A DNA stretch of 64,000 nucleotides from Bradyrhizobium sp. AZCC 1719 (GTDB lineage Bacteria; Pseudomonadota; Alphaproteobacteria; Rhizobiales; Xanthobacteraceae), in contig NZ_JAZHRU010000001.1 in assembly GCF_036924525.1 (NCBI RefSeq), forward strand, positions 2,199,001 through 2,263,000, written 5' to 3'. Shown here piece by piece: positions 1 to 8,662 of this stretch; positions within the stretch are counted from its first letter, which is position 1, and each line of letters opens with the position of its first letter. Both the position numbers and the translations under genes were made by a program. The notes beneath the pieces are model-generated. The model was given only the letters and a program-made list of their open reading frames with translations. It did not search any database and was not told the DNA's origin.

Positions 1-87
1 CAGCCGGTCTGGCCGCTCCGTTGTCCTTGCGCGTCGAAATTTTTCCGATTCTTTCCATGGGCAAAAGCTCGCACGGCATCACCTGAA

Positions 88-115
88 TTGACAATCCTCA
101 AAATACTTATAAATT
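88..115 (+). promoter_or_regulatory. Candidate sigma-70 promoter of the first substrate-binding protein gene
   Basis: A perfect TTGACA lies at 88-93, followed after 16 bases by TAAATT at 110-115, in an A/T-rich stretch that stands out from the GC-rich surroundings. The gene starts 55 bases downstream. The AATTATAA run that overlaps it (112-119) also occurs in front of the benzoate-CoA ligase gene. Assignment is by eye only. Confidence 0.4.
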
Positions 116-170
116 ATAACTAATTTCGAAGCGGTCGCGAAGGCCGCCTTTTCCATTCAGGAGGGAACGC

Positions 171-1388
171 ATGCGACAGCTTTTTCGCACAGGAATGCTC
201 GTGGTCGCGCTCGGCGGAATTTTCGCAGGCGCTTCCCAAGTCCAAGCCCAGGACCGCGTCCGGATCGGCGTGCTCAACGACCAGTCGGGCGTGTTCTCGA
301 CCTACCAGGGCATCGGCTCGGTCATATCAGCGCAAATGGCAGTCGAAGACTATGGCGGCAAGGCTGCCGGCAAGCCGGTCGACGTCATCACCGCCGACCA
401 TCAGAACAAGACCGACGTCGGCGTCGGCATCGCGCGGCGCTGGTACGACACCGAAAGCATCGACGCCATCTTCGACCTGCCGAACTCGGCGATTGCGCTC
501 GCGGTTGCCAATATGAGCGAGCAGAAGAACAAGGTTTTTATCGGCTCCGGCGCCGGCACCGCGCTGCTCACCGGCGAAAAGTGCACGCCGAATACCGTGC
601 ACTGGACCTACGATACCTATGCCTATGGCCGTGGCCTTGGCAAAGCCGTGGTCGCCCAAGGCGGCAAGAAATGGTTCTTCCTGACCGCCGATTACGCCTT
701 CGGCCACGACCTGGAGAAGCAGGCGATGGAAGGCGTCAAGGCCTCCGGCGGCGAAGTGCTCGGCGCCGTGCGCCATCCGCTCGGCACCGCCGACTATGCT
801 TCTTTCTTGCTGCAGGCGCAGGCCTCGGGCGCCGACATCGTCGGCGTCGCCAATGCCGGCGATGACACCATCACCTCGATCAAACAGGCGGCGGAGTTCG
901 GGCTAACGCAAAAGCAGAAGTTGGTCGGATTGATCCTCGGCATGAACGGAATTCCTGCGCTCGGCCTGAAGGCAGCCCAGGGTGCGCAGATCATGAATCC
1001 GTTCTACTGGGATTTGAACGACGACACGCGCGCTTTTGCAAAACGGTTTGCCGAACGCCATCCGCAAAAGAATTATCCGAACGACATGCAGGCCGGCGTC
1101 TATGCTTCGGTGCTGCATTATCTGAAGGCCGTCGACAAGATCGGCGGCGCCACCGACGGCAAGGCCGTGGTGTCGGCGATGAAGGCGATGCCGACCGACG
1201 ATCCGCTGTTCGGCAAGGGAACCATCCGCGCAGACGGGCGTAAGATTCACCCGCTGTTTCTGCTCGAGGTGAAGAAGCCTGACGAATCCACGTCGAAATG
1301 GGATCTGTTGAAGGTCGTCGCTACGATTCCGGGCGATCAGGCATTTCGTCCCGAAAGCGAGGGCAACTGCCCACTGGTCAAGAGATGA
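171..1388 (+). CDS. ABC transporter substrate-binding protein, branched-chain amino acid / aromatic acid type
   Basis: A 405-residue periplasmic binding protein of the Peripla_BP_6 (LivJ-like) family. Residues 1-26 form a signal peptide ending near the Ala-Gln of VQAQD. The mature protein opens with the family's RIGVLNDQSG strand and continues with two alternating Rossmann lobes. An AGGAGG sequence precedes the ATG. The family binds small amino or carboxylic acids. The nearby P450, ferredoxin and a close paralogue at 3891-5105 suggest an aromatic acid ligand, which is inference. No permease or ATPase genes are next to it, so it must use subunits encoded elsewhere, possibly the LivHMGF set at 11.6-15.0 kb. 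Family certain, ligand unknown. Confidence 0.9.
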   Translation: MRQLFRTGMLVVALGGIFAGASQVQAQDRVRIGVLNDQSGVFSTYQGIGSVISAQMAVEDYGGKAAGKPVDVITADHQNKTDVGVGIARRWYDTESIDAIFDLPNSAIALAVANMSEQKNKVFIGSGAGTALLTGEKCTPNTVHWTYDTYAYGRGLGKAVVAQGGKKWFFLTADYAFGHDLEKQAMEGVKASGGEVLGAVRHPLGTADYASFLLQAQASGADIVGVANAGDDTITSIKQAAEFGLTQKQKLVGLILGMNGIPALGLKAAQGAQIMNPFYWDLNDDTRAFAKRFAERHPQKNYPNDMQAGVYASVLHYLKAVDKIGGATDGKAVVSAMKAMPTDDPLFGKGTIRADGRKIHPLFLLEVKKPDESTSKWDLLKVVATIPGDQAFRPESEGNCPLVKR

Positions 1389-1395
1389 CCTGACC

Positions 1396-1427
1396 CGGCG
1401 GCGGCCGGCACGAACCGGCCGCCGCCG
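1396..1427 (+). terminator. Hairpin after the first substrate-binding protein gene
   Basis: A 13-bp perfect inverted repeat (arms 1396-1408 and 1415-1427, 6-base loop) lies just after the stop codon. No strong T-tract follows, so it is a terminator-like hairpin rather than a textbook intrinsic terminator. Confidence 0.55.
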
Positions 1428-1630
1428 AAAATCGATCGTCGAGGCTTGTCGTATATGTTGCCAAGGCAACTAACTTGTGCGAGCGTATTTGCACAAAGCG
1501 GCCGATCGCAGAGCACGGGAGTGCCGGGCCGCACAGGGAGAAACGGATGTTCGGGCGTGTCGGATCGTCACGACGCAATGCGATGTCGCGTGCGCAGTGT
1601 GGGGGCCGCGGTGTAGCTAATAGACGCCGC

Positions 1631-2161
1631 TCAGCTCTTCGTATCGACTTCGCCCGCGCCTTTCACGGCGTCGAGATTGCCGTGCACCCGCAGCAGCAGC
1701 GCGATCAGGGTCTCCCGCTCCGGCTTGCTCAGGCAGGAGAGCAGGCGGCGCTCGCGTTCGAGCGCGACCGCGATGACCTGGTCGTGGGTGGCATAGCCCT
1801 TCGGGGTCAGCGAGATCGAATGGGTGCGCCCGTCCTCCCGGTCGGCCCTGATGCTGACCAGCCCGCGTTCCTCCATGCCGGCCAGCGTGCGACTCACGGG
1901 CCCCTTGTCGAAGCCGATCACGTGGCAGATCCGCGCCGCGGAAATTTCCGGCTCGATCGCGAGCAGCGACAAGATCCGCCATTCCGTGACGTTGACCCCA
2001 AAGCGCTTCTGATAGACCACGGTCGCGCTGCGCGACAATTTGTTGGCGATGAAGGTGATGAGGGCCGGAACGTAACGGTCGAGGTCGAGCACCTGTTCGG
2101 CCCGTCCGCTCCTGCCTGCCGCGCCCGCACGGGGGGCGCGCGCCTGTCTGTTCCTGCTCAT
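1631..2161 (-). CDS. MarR family transcriptional regulator
   Basis: A winged-helix regulator of about 176 residues. The central part has the MarR arrangement: a WRILSLLAIEP helix, the recognition region GFDKGPVSRTLAGMEERGLV and the wing RADREDGRTHSISLT. It is divergent from the CYP199A P450 gene and probably controls it in response to an aromatic acid or its CoA ester, as many MarR proteins of aromatic catabolism do; that role is inference. An in-frame upstream ATG at 2194 would add 11 residues. I prefer 2161 because a GGAAAAGC stretch precedes it and it leaves room for a divergent promoter. The N-terminus is Arg/Ala-rich and probably disordered. Confidence 0.85.
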   Translation of the reverse strand: MSRNRQARAPRAGAAGRSGRAEQVLDLDRYVPALITFIANKLSRSATVVYQKRFGVNVTEWRILSLLAIEPEISAARICHVIGFDKGPVSRTLAGMEERGLVSIRADREDGRTHSISLTPKGYATHDQVIAVALERERRLLSCLSKPERETLIALLLRVHGNLDAVKGAGEVDTKS

Positions 2162-2200
2162 GCTTTTCCGACGCTGCTCCAGCGTTCCAGACATAGAGAC

Positions 2201-2213
2201 AGCGGATACCGCT
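2201..2213. promoter_or_regulatory. Candidate MarR operator between the regulator and P450 genes
   Basis: A perfect palindrome AGCGG-ATA-CCGCT sits in the short divergent intergenic region, a plausible site for a dimeric regulator controlling both directions. There is no experimental or comparative support here. Confidence 0.3.
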
Positions 2214-2241
2214 CTGCAAGAACATTATGCAGGAGACTCAC

Positions 2242-3477
2242 ATGAGCGCGACATCCCGGATAGATTCTGCAACCCCGGAGCGGAGTGCGCCGGCCGGCGT
2301 GCCCCATCTGGACGTGGACCCGTTTTCGACCGAGTTTTTCGAGGATCCGCACCGGATCCACGACGTCCTCCGCGAGGCCGGGCCGGTGGTCTGGCTCGAG
2401 AAGTGGGGCGTCTATGGCGTCGCCCGCTATGCCGAGGTGCACGCAGTCCTCAACGACCCCCTGACCTTCTGTTCGAGCCGCGGCGTGGGCTTGAGCGATT
2501 TCGCCAAGGAAAAGCCGTGGCGACCGCAAAGCATCATCCTTGAAGCGGACCCGCCGGCGCATACCAGGACACGCGCGGTGCTCTCTCAGGTGTTGTCACC
2601 GACCGCCATGAAGCAGGTCCGCGAACATTTCACGGCGATGGCCGCGGCCAAGATCGACGAATTGCTTGATCGCGGCAGCTTCGATGCGGTTGCCGATCTC
2701 GCGGAGGCCTATCCGCTCTCGGTATTTCCTGATGCGATGGGCCTGAAGCAGGAGGGGCGGGAGAATCTGCTGCCGTATGCGAGCCTGGTGTTCAACGCGT
2801 TCGGGCCGCCGAACCAGTTGCGCCAGGAGGCGATCGAGCGCTCCGCGCCACATCAGGCCTATGTCGCCGCTCAGTGCCAGCGCGAAAATCTTGCGCCCGG
2901 CGGCTTCGGCGCCTGCATCCATGCCCGCGCCGACGCCGGCGACATTACGGCGGAAGAGGCGCCGCTATTGGTGCGCTCGCTGCTTTCGGCCGGGCTCGAC
3001 ACCACCGTCAACGGAATCGGCGCCGCGATGTACTGCCTGGCGCGTTTCCCCGATCAACTTGCGCGGCTGCGCAGCGATCCGACGCTGGCGCGCAACGCCT
3101 TCGAGGAGGCGATCCGCTTCGAAAGCCCGGTGCAGACCTTTTTCCGCACCACGACGCGGGAGGTCGAACTCGCCGGCCATCGTATCGGCGAAGGCGAAAA
3201 GGTGCTGATGTTCCTCGGCGCCGCCAACCGCGATCCGCGGCGTTGGGAAAATCCTGATCGCTACGACGTCACCCGGCGTACCTCCGGGCATGTCGGCTTC
3301 GGTTCGGGCATCCATATGTGCGTCGGCCAGCTTCTCGCGCGCCTCGAAGGCGAGGTGATGCTGGCGGCGATCGCGCGCAAGGTTGCAAGTATCGAGATAT
3401 CAGGCCCGGTGAAGCGCCGCTACAACAACACGCTGCGCGGCCTCGAAAGTCTCCCCATCACCATTTCTCCGGCCTGA
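2242..3477 (+). CDS. Cytochrome P450, CYP199A family (para-substituted benzoate oxidase)
   Basis: A 411-residue class I bacterial P450. Visible landmarks are the I-helix AGLDTTVNG with the Asp253-Thr254 pair, the EEAIRFESP K-helix region, and the heme loop GFGSGIHMCVGQ with Cys360 as thiolate ligand. The sequence closely resembles what I recall of Rhodopseudomonas palustris CYP199A2/A4 (for example CSSRGVGLSDF and VFPDAMGLKQEGREN). Those enzymes O-demethylate 4-methoxybenzoate to 4-hydroxybenzoate and oxidise other para-substituted benzoates. The ATG at 2242 is chosen because AGGAG lies 5 bases before it; the upstream in-frame ATG at 2227 has no ribosome site. The ferredoxin gene follows after 10 bases, so the two are co-transcribed. 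The NADH-dependent ferredoxin reductase is not in the window. Confidence 0.93.
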   Translation: MSATSRIDSATPERSAPAGVPHLDVDPFSTEFFEDPHRIHDVLREAGPVVWLEKWGVYGVARYAEVHAVLNDPLTFCSSRGVGLSDFAKEKPWRPQSIILEADPPAHTRTRAVLSQVLSPTAMKQVREHFTAMAAAKIDELLDRGSFDAVADLAEAYPLSVFPDAMGLKQEGRENLLPYASLVFNAFGPPNQLRQEAIERSAPHQAYVAAQCQRENLAPGGFGACIHARADAGDITAEEAPLLVRSLLSAGLDTTVNGIGAAMYCLARFPDQLARLRSDPTLARNAFEEAIRFESPVQTFFRTTTREVELAGHRIGEGEKVLMFLGAANRDPRRWENPDRYDVTRRTSGHVGFGSGIHMCVGQLLARLEGEVMLAAIARKVASIEISGPVKRRYNNTLRGLESLPITISPA

Positions 3478-3487
3478 CGGACCGCCC

Positions 3488-3811
3488 ATGCCGAGCATCA
3501 CGTTTGTTCACCCTGACGGCCGGGCGCAGCGCATCGACGCCAGCGATGGCGAAAGCGCAATGCAGGGGGCGACGCGCCACGATGTCGGTGGAATTCTGGC
3601 CGAATGCGGCGGCAACGCGATGTGCGCCACCTGCCACGTCTATGTCGACGAGGAGTGGCTCGCCCGCCTGCCGGCCATGGGCGACGACGAGGACGCGTTG
3701 CTGGATGGCGCCGCGGCCGAACGGCGGGCCAACAGCCGGCTGTCCTGCCAGATCAAGTTGGCTGCCGATCTCGATGGTTTGGTTCTCAATCTGCCGGACC
3801 GGCAATTGTGA
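3488..3811 (+). CDS. [2Fe-2S] ferredoxin, palustrisredoxin-type partner of the P450
   Basis: A 107-residue adrenodoxin-type ferredoxin. Cluster ligands are Cys40, Cys46 and Cys49 in ECGGNAMCATC and Cys87 in RLSCQI, the C-x5-C-x2-C...C pattern of vertebrate-type electron donors to P450s. It starts 10 bases after the P450 stop. In R. palustris the CYP199A2 gene is likewise paired with the ferredoxin Pux, so this is most likely the dedicated electron carrier passing electrons one at a time from a flavoprotein reductase to the P450. Length and ligand spacing are normal for the family. Confidence 0.92.
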   Translation: MPSITFVHPDGRAQRIDASDGESAMQGATRHDVGGILAECGGNAMCATCHVYVDEEWLARLPAMGDDEDALLDGAAAERRANSRLSCQIKLAADLDGLVLNLPDRQL

Positions 3812-3890
3812 CGGCCTAGTCACCTGAACTGAAGTCAAACCCGGCGAAGTCCGGGAACGCTCAAGATCAAAATTCAAAAGGGAGAGAACA

Positions 3891-5105
3891 ATGAGGGGTT
3901 TAAGGTTAGGTCTCGCGCTTGCCTTGTCTTGCATGGCGTCGGGCGCGGTGCGCGCGGAGATTTCCGAAAATGTCGTGCGCATCGGCGTGCTGAACGACAT
4001 TTCCGGTATCTTCCAGGACACCAACGGCATGGGCTCGGTAGAAGCCGCGCGCATGGCGGCGGAGGATTTCAACGGCGGCGGCAAGGGCATCAAGGTCGAG
4101 ATCGTCTATGCCGATCACCAGAACAAGGCCGACGTCGGTTCGGCGATCGTGCGCAAATGGCTCGACGTCGATGGCGTCGATGCCGTGGTCGACGTGCCGA
4201 ATTCCGCCGTCGGGCTCACCATCAACTCGCTGCTGCGTGACAGCCGCATGACGTTTCTTGCGTCGTCGACGGCGAGCTCCGACCTGACCGGCAAGGCCTG
4301 CTCTCCTAACACCATCCAGTGGGTCAATGACGCCTGGGCGACCGGCAACTCGACCGCGGCGGCGATGATGGCGCGGGGCGGCAAGGAATGGTACTTCATC
4401 ACGGTGAATTTTGCGCTCGGCCAGGGCATCGAGGCCGAGGCCACCAACTACATCGAAAAGCACGGCGGCAAGGTGCTGGGCTCGGCCAAGCATCCGCTCA
4501 ACACGCCGGACTTTGCCTCGCTTCTGCTCCAGGCGCAGAATTCCAAGGCCAAGGTGATCGGCCTTGCCAATGCTGGCGGCGACACCGTCAACGCGGTGAA
4601 GCAGGCGGCGGAGTTCGGGCTTCAGCAAAGCGGGCAGACGATGGTGGCATTCCTGCTGTTCATCAACGACGTCCATGGCATGGGGCTTAAGGTAGGCCAG
4701 GGCCTGCAACTGTTCGAAGCGTTCTATTGGGACATGGATGAAAACACCCGCGCGTTTGCAAAGCGCTTCGCGGCGCGGCCGGGCGTGAACGGCAAGATGC
4801 CAAGCGGCAATCAGGCCGGCGTCTATGCTTCCACGCTCGCCTATCTCAACGCAGTGGCCGCGACCGGCAGCGATCACGCCAAGGATGCGGTGCCTGAGAT
4901 GAAAAAGTTCAAGGGCAAGGACAAACTGTTCGGCGACGTCACCATCCGCCAGGACGGCCGCGTCATCCACCCGATGTACCTGTTCGAGGTGAAAAAGCCG
5001 GAAGAGTCGAAATATCCTTACGACTACTACAAGCTGGTCTCGACCATTCCGGCCGACCAGGCCTTCCGCCCGCTCGCCGACGGCGGCTGCTCGCTGGTGA
5101 AATGA
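3891..5105 (+). CDS. ABC transporter substrate-binding protein, paralogue of the one at 171
   Basis: A 404-residue Peripla_BP_6 protein with a signal peptide (residues 1 to about 22, ending in VRAE) and the family start VRIGVLNDISGIF. Much of its length matches the gene at 171-1388 (RIGVLNDxSG, YADHQNKxDVG, NAGxDT, VYAS, FEVKKPxES, IPxDQAFRP). The pair is a duplication flanking the MarR/P450/ferredoxin block. A GGGAGAG ribosome site precedes the ATG by 5 bases. It probably delivers an aromatic acid for the P450 or the CoA pathway, which is inferred from context. No permease genes adjoin it. Confidence 0.9.
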   Translation: MRGLRLGLALALSCMASGAVRAEISENVVRIGVLNDISGIFQDTNGMGSVEAARMAAEDFNGGGKGIKVEIVYADHQNKADVGSAIVRKWLDVDGVDAVVDVPNSAVGLTINSLLRDSRMTFLASSTASSDLTGKACSPNTIQWVNDAWATGNSTAAAMMARGGKEWYFITVNFALGQGIEAEATNYIEKHGGKVLGSAKHPLNTPDFASLLLQAQNSKAKVIGLANAGGDTVNAVKQAAEFGLQQSGQTMVAFLLFINDVHGMGLKVGQGLQLFEAFYWDMDENTRAFAKRFAARPGVNGKMPSGNQAGVYASTLAYLNAVAATGSDHAKDAVPEMKKFKGKDKLFGDVTIRQDGRVIHPMYLFEVKKPEESKYPYDYYKLVSTIPADQAFRPLADGGCSLVK

Positions 5106-5110
5106 AAGTG

Positions 5111-5205
5111 CTCTCCCTCTCCCGCTTGCGGGGGAGGCATAGGCGGCCTGTGGCCGCCGTTCTCTAGAAGAACGCCGATGCGGAGCATCGGCTATGGGTG
5201 GGGGC
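5111..5205. repeat. Palindromic intergenic repeat, family E (copy 1)
   Basis: This stretch holds CTCCC...GGGAGG arms and then AGGCGGCC-TGTGGCCGCCGT and a GCCGATGC...GCATCGGC hairpin. The same modules, in the same order, recur at 30798-30981. It fills most of the 238-base gap before the tannase-family gene and shows no coding potential. Confidence 0.6.
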
Positions 5206-5343
5206 ATCGCCGCATAAAGAACGCGAGACGTTGGCGTCGTTCTTGCCTCGTCTTATTTCTGATTGACGCCCGCTTCGCCTGCACCACCATTGTAGGCCAG
5301 ACGGCTGGTCAAAAACGCTGCTGCGACAGCGAAGGGGGAAACG

Positions 5344-7020
5344 ATGCAACGTCTCAGATTCCATATTCGCACGCCGATCCAGTTGGCCTCGCTGCTCGCC
5401 GCAACGACGTTCTTTGCCGTCGACGCGACAGCAGCAAAGATGGTCGGCGATCCCGCCGCGACCTGCAGCGATTTGATCCGGCCGGTCGACAATGCCGTGC
5501 GGATCGATTCTGCGACCATGGTCGCGCCGTCGCCGCTTGCGGTCGCCGAAAGAGCACCGACGCCGGCGGCGCGCATCACGCCGGCCAATCCGGAATTCTG
5601 CAAGGTCCTCGGCCAGATCGCGCCGGCCGATCCCAAGGCGCCGCCGATCAAATTTCAGGTGAATCTTCCGGTCGAGTGGAACGGCCGCTCGCTGCAATAT
5701 GGTGGTGGCGGCTTCAACGGCGTGCTGATCACCGGGCTTGCCTTGCCGCCGGCGTATCCGTTCGGCGCGCCGTCGCCGCTGGCGCGCGGCTTCGTCACCT
5801 ATGGCACGGATTCCGGCCACGAGACCAAGCCGGGCGAGCCGCCGCAGACGTTTGCGCTCAACGACGAGGCCTTTGAGAATTTCGCCCATCGTTCCTACAA
5901 GCGCGTGCGCGACGCCGCGGTTGCGCTGATGGTGCGCGCCTACGGCAACCCGCCGGCCAAGCTGTATTTCATGGGATCGTCGGAAGGCGGCCGCGAGGGG
6001 CTAACGATGGCGCAGCGCTATCCCGACGATTTTGACGGCATCTTTGCCCGCGTGCCCGTCATCAACTGGGTCGGATTGCAGCATGCCGGGACGCGGTCGG
6101 GGCTTGCAACGATGGGTGAGGGCTGGATCCGTCCCGCGCAGGTCGAGCTCGTGGCCAAGGCGGTGCTTGCTGCCTGCGACAAGGCGGACGGCGTCGAGGA
6201 CTCGCTGGTGCTGGACCCGGTTGGCTGCAAGGCGAAATTCCAGCCGGACACACTGCGTTGCGCGCCGGGCCAAAGCGGCGATCAGTGCCTGAGCGAGGCG
6301 CAGATCGCGGCGATCAGGACGCTGCATTCGACGTACAAGTTCTCGTTTGTGCTGGAGAACGGTCTTGACGATTATCCGGGCTGGGGCGTCTCCGGCGAAA
6401 ACACCCCTGCGTTTGGTCCGACCGGCGGCTGGGTCGCCTGGTGGCTCGGCAAGGCGGCGCCGGCGCAGCCGCCGCTGCCTGCCAACGGCATCGCCTGGAT
6501 CTACGGTGCGGGCGGCATCCAATATGTCTTCGCGCGTGATCCGAAGCTCGACGTCACGACCTACAAGCCCGAGGATCACAAGGAGCGCCTGCTGCAGGTA
6601 TCGCGGTTGATGGATTCGACAAATCCCGACCTCAGCCGCTTTGCCGCGCGCGGCGGCAAGCTCGTGATTCTCGAGAACATGGCCGACTATGCCCAGAGCC
6701 CTTACGCAGGGATACGCTATTTCGAAAACGTGCAGCGCACCTTGGGCCGCGAGAAGACAGCGGCGTTCGCCCGCCTCTACACGGCGCCCGGTGTCGACCA
6801 TGTCGGCTCCGGCGCGCCCGCCAATCTCGACATGCTGGCCGTGCTCGTTGATTGGGTCGAGAACGGCAAGGCGCCCGGCGACCTCGAGGTGATCGAGCAG
6901 AAGGTCGAAGCGCCGGCGTTTGAGACCACGCGCTCGTTGCCATTGTGCCAATGGCCGGCATGGCCGCATTACAAATCGGGGCCGACGAGTAGCGCGGCCA
7001 GTTTTGCCTGCGCGCGGTGA
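5344..7020 (+). CDS. Tannase / feruloyl esterase family protein (secreted)
   Basis: A 558-residue protein with an N-terminal signal peptide (about residues 1-30) and an alpha/beta-hydrolase fold. The nucleophile elbow is MGSSEGGREG (G-x-S-x-G), and a late His in PGVDHVGSG fits the catalytic histidine. The pattern TYGTDSGHE before the elbow is typical of the tannase/feruloyl esterase family, which cleaves galloyl or feruloyl esters outside the cytoplasm. An AGGGGGA ribosome site lies 5 bases before the ATG. Its place among P450, ferredoxin and aromatic-acid binding proteins fits release of phenolic acids from plant esters. The exact ester is unknown; some family members act on other substrates, for example MHETase on plastic monomers. 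Confidence 0.82.
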   Translation: MQRLRFHIRTPIQLASLLAATTFFAVDATAAKMVGDPAATCSDLIRPVDNAVRIDSATMVAPSPLAVAERAPTPAARITPANPEFCKVLGQIAPADPKAPPIKFQVNLPVEWNGRSLQYGGGGFNGVLITGLALPPAYPFGAPSPLARGFVTYGTDSGHETKPGEPPQTFALNDEAFENFAHRSYKRVRDAAVALMVRAYGNPPAKLYFMGSSEGGREGLTMAQRYPDDFDGIFARVPVINWVGLQHAGTRSGLATMGEGWIRPAQVELVAKAVLAACDKADGVEDSLVLDPVGCKAKFQPDTLRCAPGQSGDQCLSEAQIAAIRTLHSTYKFSFVLENGLDDYPGWGVSGENTPAFGPTGGWVAWWLGKAAPAQPPLPANGIAWIYGAGGIQYVFARDPKLDVTTYKPEDHKERLLQVSRLMDSTNPDLSRFAARGGKLVILENMADYAQSPYAGIRYFENVQRTLGREKTAAFARLYTAPGVDHVGSGAPANLDMLAVLVDWVENGKAPGDLEVIEQKVEAPAFETTRSLPLCQWPAWPHYKSGPTSSAASFACAR

Positions 7021-7054
7021 GGGGCTCCGCCCGCACGATCCCTGCGAAGCGAGC

Positions 7055-8329
7055 CTATCCCGTGACCTTGCTCGAGCCCTGCGTGATCAGCCGCGCCGCG
7101 CGCTGGTCGCGGGCGTGGATCCACAGCCAGCTCAAGGCGACGCTGAGCCGGTTGCGCAGGCCGATCAGGAAGTAGATGTGGGCGATGCCCCAGATCCACC
7201 AGGCGAGATTGCCGCGCAGCTTGATGCGGCCGAAATCGATCACGGCCTTCTTCTTGCCGATCTGCGCGAGACTGCCGGCATGCTTGTAGCGGAACGGCGG
7301 CAGCGTGCCGCCGCTCAAGCGTGCCTTGATCAGCGCCGCCACGTAGCGCCCCTGTTGCTTGGCCGCCGGCGCGATGCCGGGCACGGGATTGCCGTCGGGG
7401 CCGGCGATCGTCACGGTATCGCCGATGGCAAACACGTCGGGATGGCCGGGCACGGTCAGATCAGGCTCGACCTTCAGGCGGTAGGCGCGGTCGGCGGGCG
7501 CCTTCAGCCATTCCGCCGCGCGCGAGGCGCGCACGCCGGCTGCCCAGACGATGGTCCTGGCCTCCAGCCTGTTGCCGCCATAGACGACGCCATCGATCGC
7601 ACATTCGGTGACCGGCTGCCCCAACACCACTTCGACGCCGAGTTCCTCCAGCGCGCGCTGCGCATAGGAAGAGAGGTCTTCGGGAAAGCCCGCGAGCACG
7701 CGCGGGCCGGCCTCGATCAGGATAACGCGGGTCTTGTGGGTATCGATGTTGCGAAAGTCCGGCGGCAGCGTGTCCTTGGCGAGGTCGGCGATTGTTCCGG
7801 CCATTTCGACGCCGGTCGGGCCGGCGCCGATGATGACGAAGGTGAGTAGCGCCGCGCGCCGCGCCGGATCCTTTTCGCGCTCGGCGCGCTCGAAGGCGAC
7901 GAGGATGCGCCGCCGCAGCGTCGTGGCATCCTCCAGCGTCTTCAAGCCTGGTGCGAACGGCTCCCATTCATCGTGGCCGAAATAGGCATGGCGGGCGCCG
8001 GTGGCGAGGATCAGCGTGTCGTAGGAAATCGTCTCGCCGTCTTCGAGCAGCACGCGCTTTCCCTCGGCATCGACGCCATTCACATTGGCAAACAGCGTCG
8101 TCACTTCGGGGCGGTCGCGCAGGAGATAGCGGATCGGCCAGGCAATTTCCGACGTCGCCAGCGAAGCGGTCGCGACCTGGTAGAGCAGCGGCTGGAACAG
8201 ATGATGGTTGCGGCGGTCGATCAGCGTGATCCGGACCGGCGCACCGGCGAGGCCGAAGGCGGTCTCCAGACCGCCGAAACCGGCGCCGACGATCACGACG
8301 TGATGGGGTTCTTTCGGCACGGTCGTCAT
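7055..8329 (-). CDS. ndh: NAD(P)/FAD-dependent oxidoreductase, type II NADH dehydrogenase-like
   Basis: A 424-residue two-Rossmann flavoprotein. The FAD site VIVGAGFGGLE is at the N-terminus and the NAD(P) site VIIGAGPTGVEMAG is near residue 160. The FAIGDT motif that contacts FAD lies in the last third. A hydrophobic C-terminal segment with ARLITQG fits the membrane-anchoring tail of NDH-2 enzymes, which pass electrons from NADH to quinone without pumping protons. The ATG at 8329 is followed directly by the flavin fold; a TTG at 8359 is in frame but has no ribosome site. It converges with the tannase-family gene. Lone NDH-2-like proteins can have other acceptors, so the quinone role is by family. 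Confidence 0.82.
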   Translation of the reverse strand: MTTVPKEPHHVVIVGAGFGGLETAFGLAGAPVRITLIDRRNHHLFQPLLYQVATASLATSEIAWPIRYLLRDRPEVTTLFANVNGVDAEGKRVLLEDGETISYDTLILATGARHAYFGHDEWEPFAPGLKTLEDATTLRRRILVAFERAEREKDPARRAALLTFVIIGAGPTGVEMAGTIADLAKDTLPPDFRNIDTHKTRVILIEAGPRVLAGFPEDLSSYAQRALEELGVEVVLGQPVTECAIDGVVYGGNRLEARTIVWAAGVRASRAAEWLKAPADRAYRLKVEPDLTVPGHPDVFAIGDTVTIAGPDGNPVPGIAPAAKQQGRYVAALIKARLSGGTLPPFRYKHAGSLAQIGKKKAVIDFGRIKLRGNLAWWIWGIAHIYFLIGLRNRLSVALSWLWIHARDQRAARLITQGSSKVTG

Positions 8330-8440
8330 GGAACGGGACCCCGGTTTCAGATGTCTCAACGCATTGGATTATGTAGCCATTTGCGGCTCCGCTCCAATAC
8401 GTCTTTGTCAATCGGCCGATAGCGAAAGTGCATCGTGCTG

Positions 8441-8577
8441 TCGTCCCGGCCCTTATGCGCAACTGCGCATCAGGAGCCGGGACCCATAACCACAGAAGAT
8501 TATTGTTGAGAATGCTGGAGCCACAGCACAGCGCAACAACAAAATCCTGTGGTTATGGGTCCCTGCGCAGGGACGAC
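8441..8577. repeat. Palindromic intergenic repeat, family A (copy 1)
   Basis: The element is bounded by TCGTCCCGGC and its counterpart GGGACGACGG. Inside it carries ACCCATAACCAC and its complement GTGGTTATGGGT around a variable core with TGTTGAGAATGCTGGAGC. Copies sharing the CATAACCAC module are at 28093-28234 and 47327-47459. Small ORFs that cross it are artefacts. Confidence 0.75.
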
Positions 8578-8662
8578 GGCAAAATAAATTTCCTGCCACC
8601 GCATCCTTTGCCCGTTCCGAAACGTCCTTGGGGTCGAGATGGCCGCAGAACAGGAGAAAGCC

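Noticed and set aside
1475..2245. 256-residue open frame on the plus strand
   Set aside because: It is the antisense shadow of the MarR gene; the protein is Arg/His-rich with no domain, while the minus strand encodes a clear winged helix.
3906..5207. 433-residue minus-strand frame opposite the second SBP gene
   Set aside because: Shadow of the SBP gene caused by GC-rich codon bias; the plus frame has signal peptide and family motifs.
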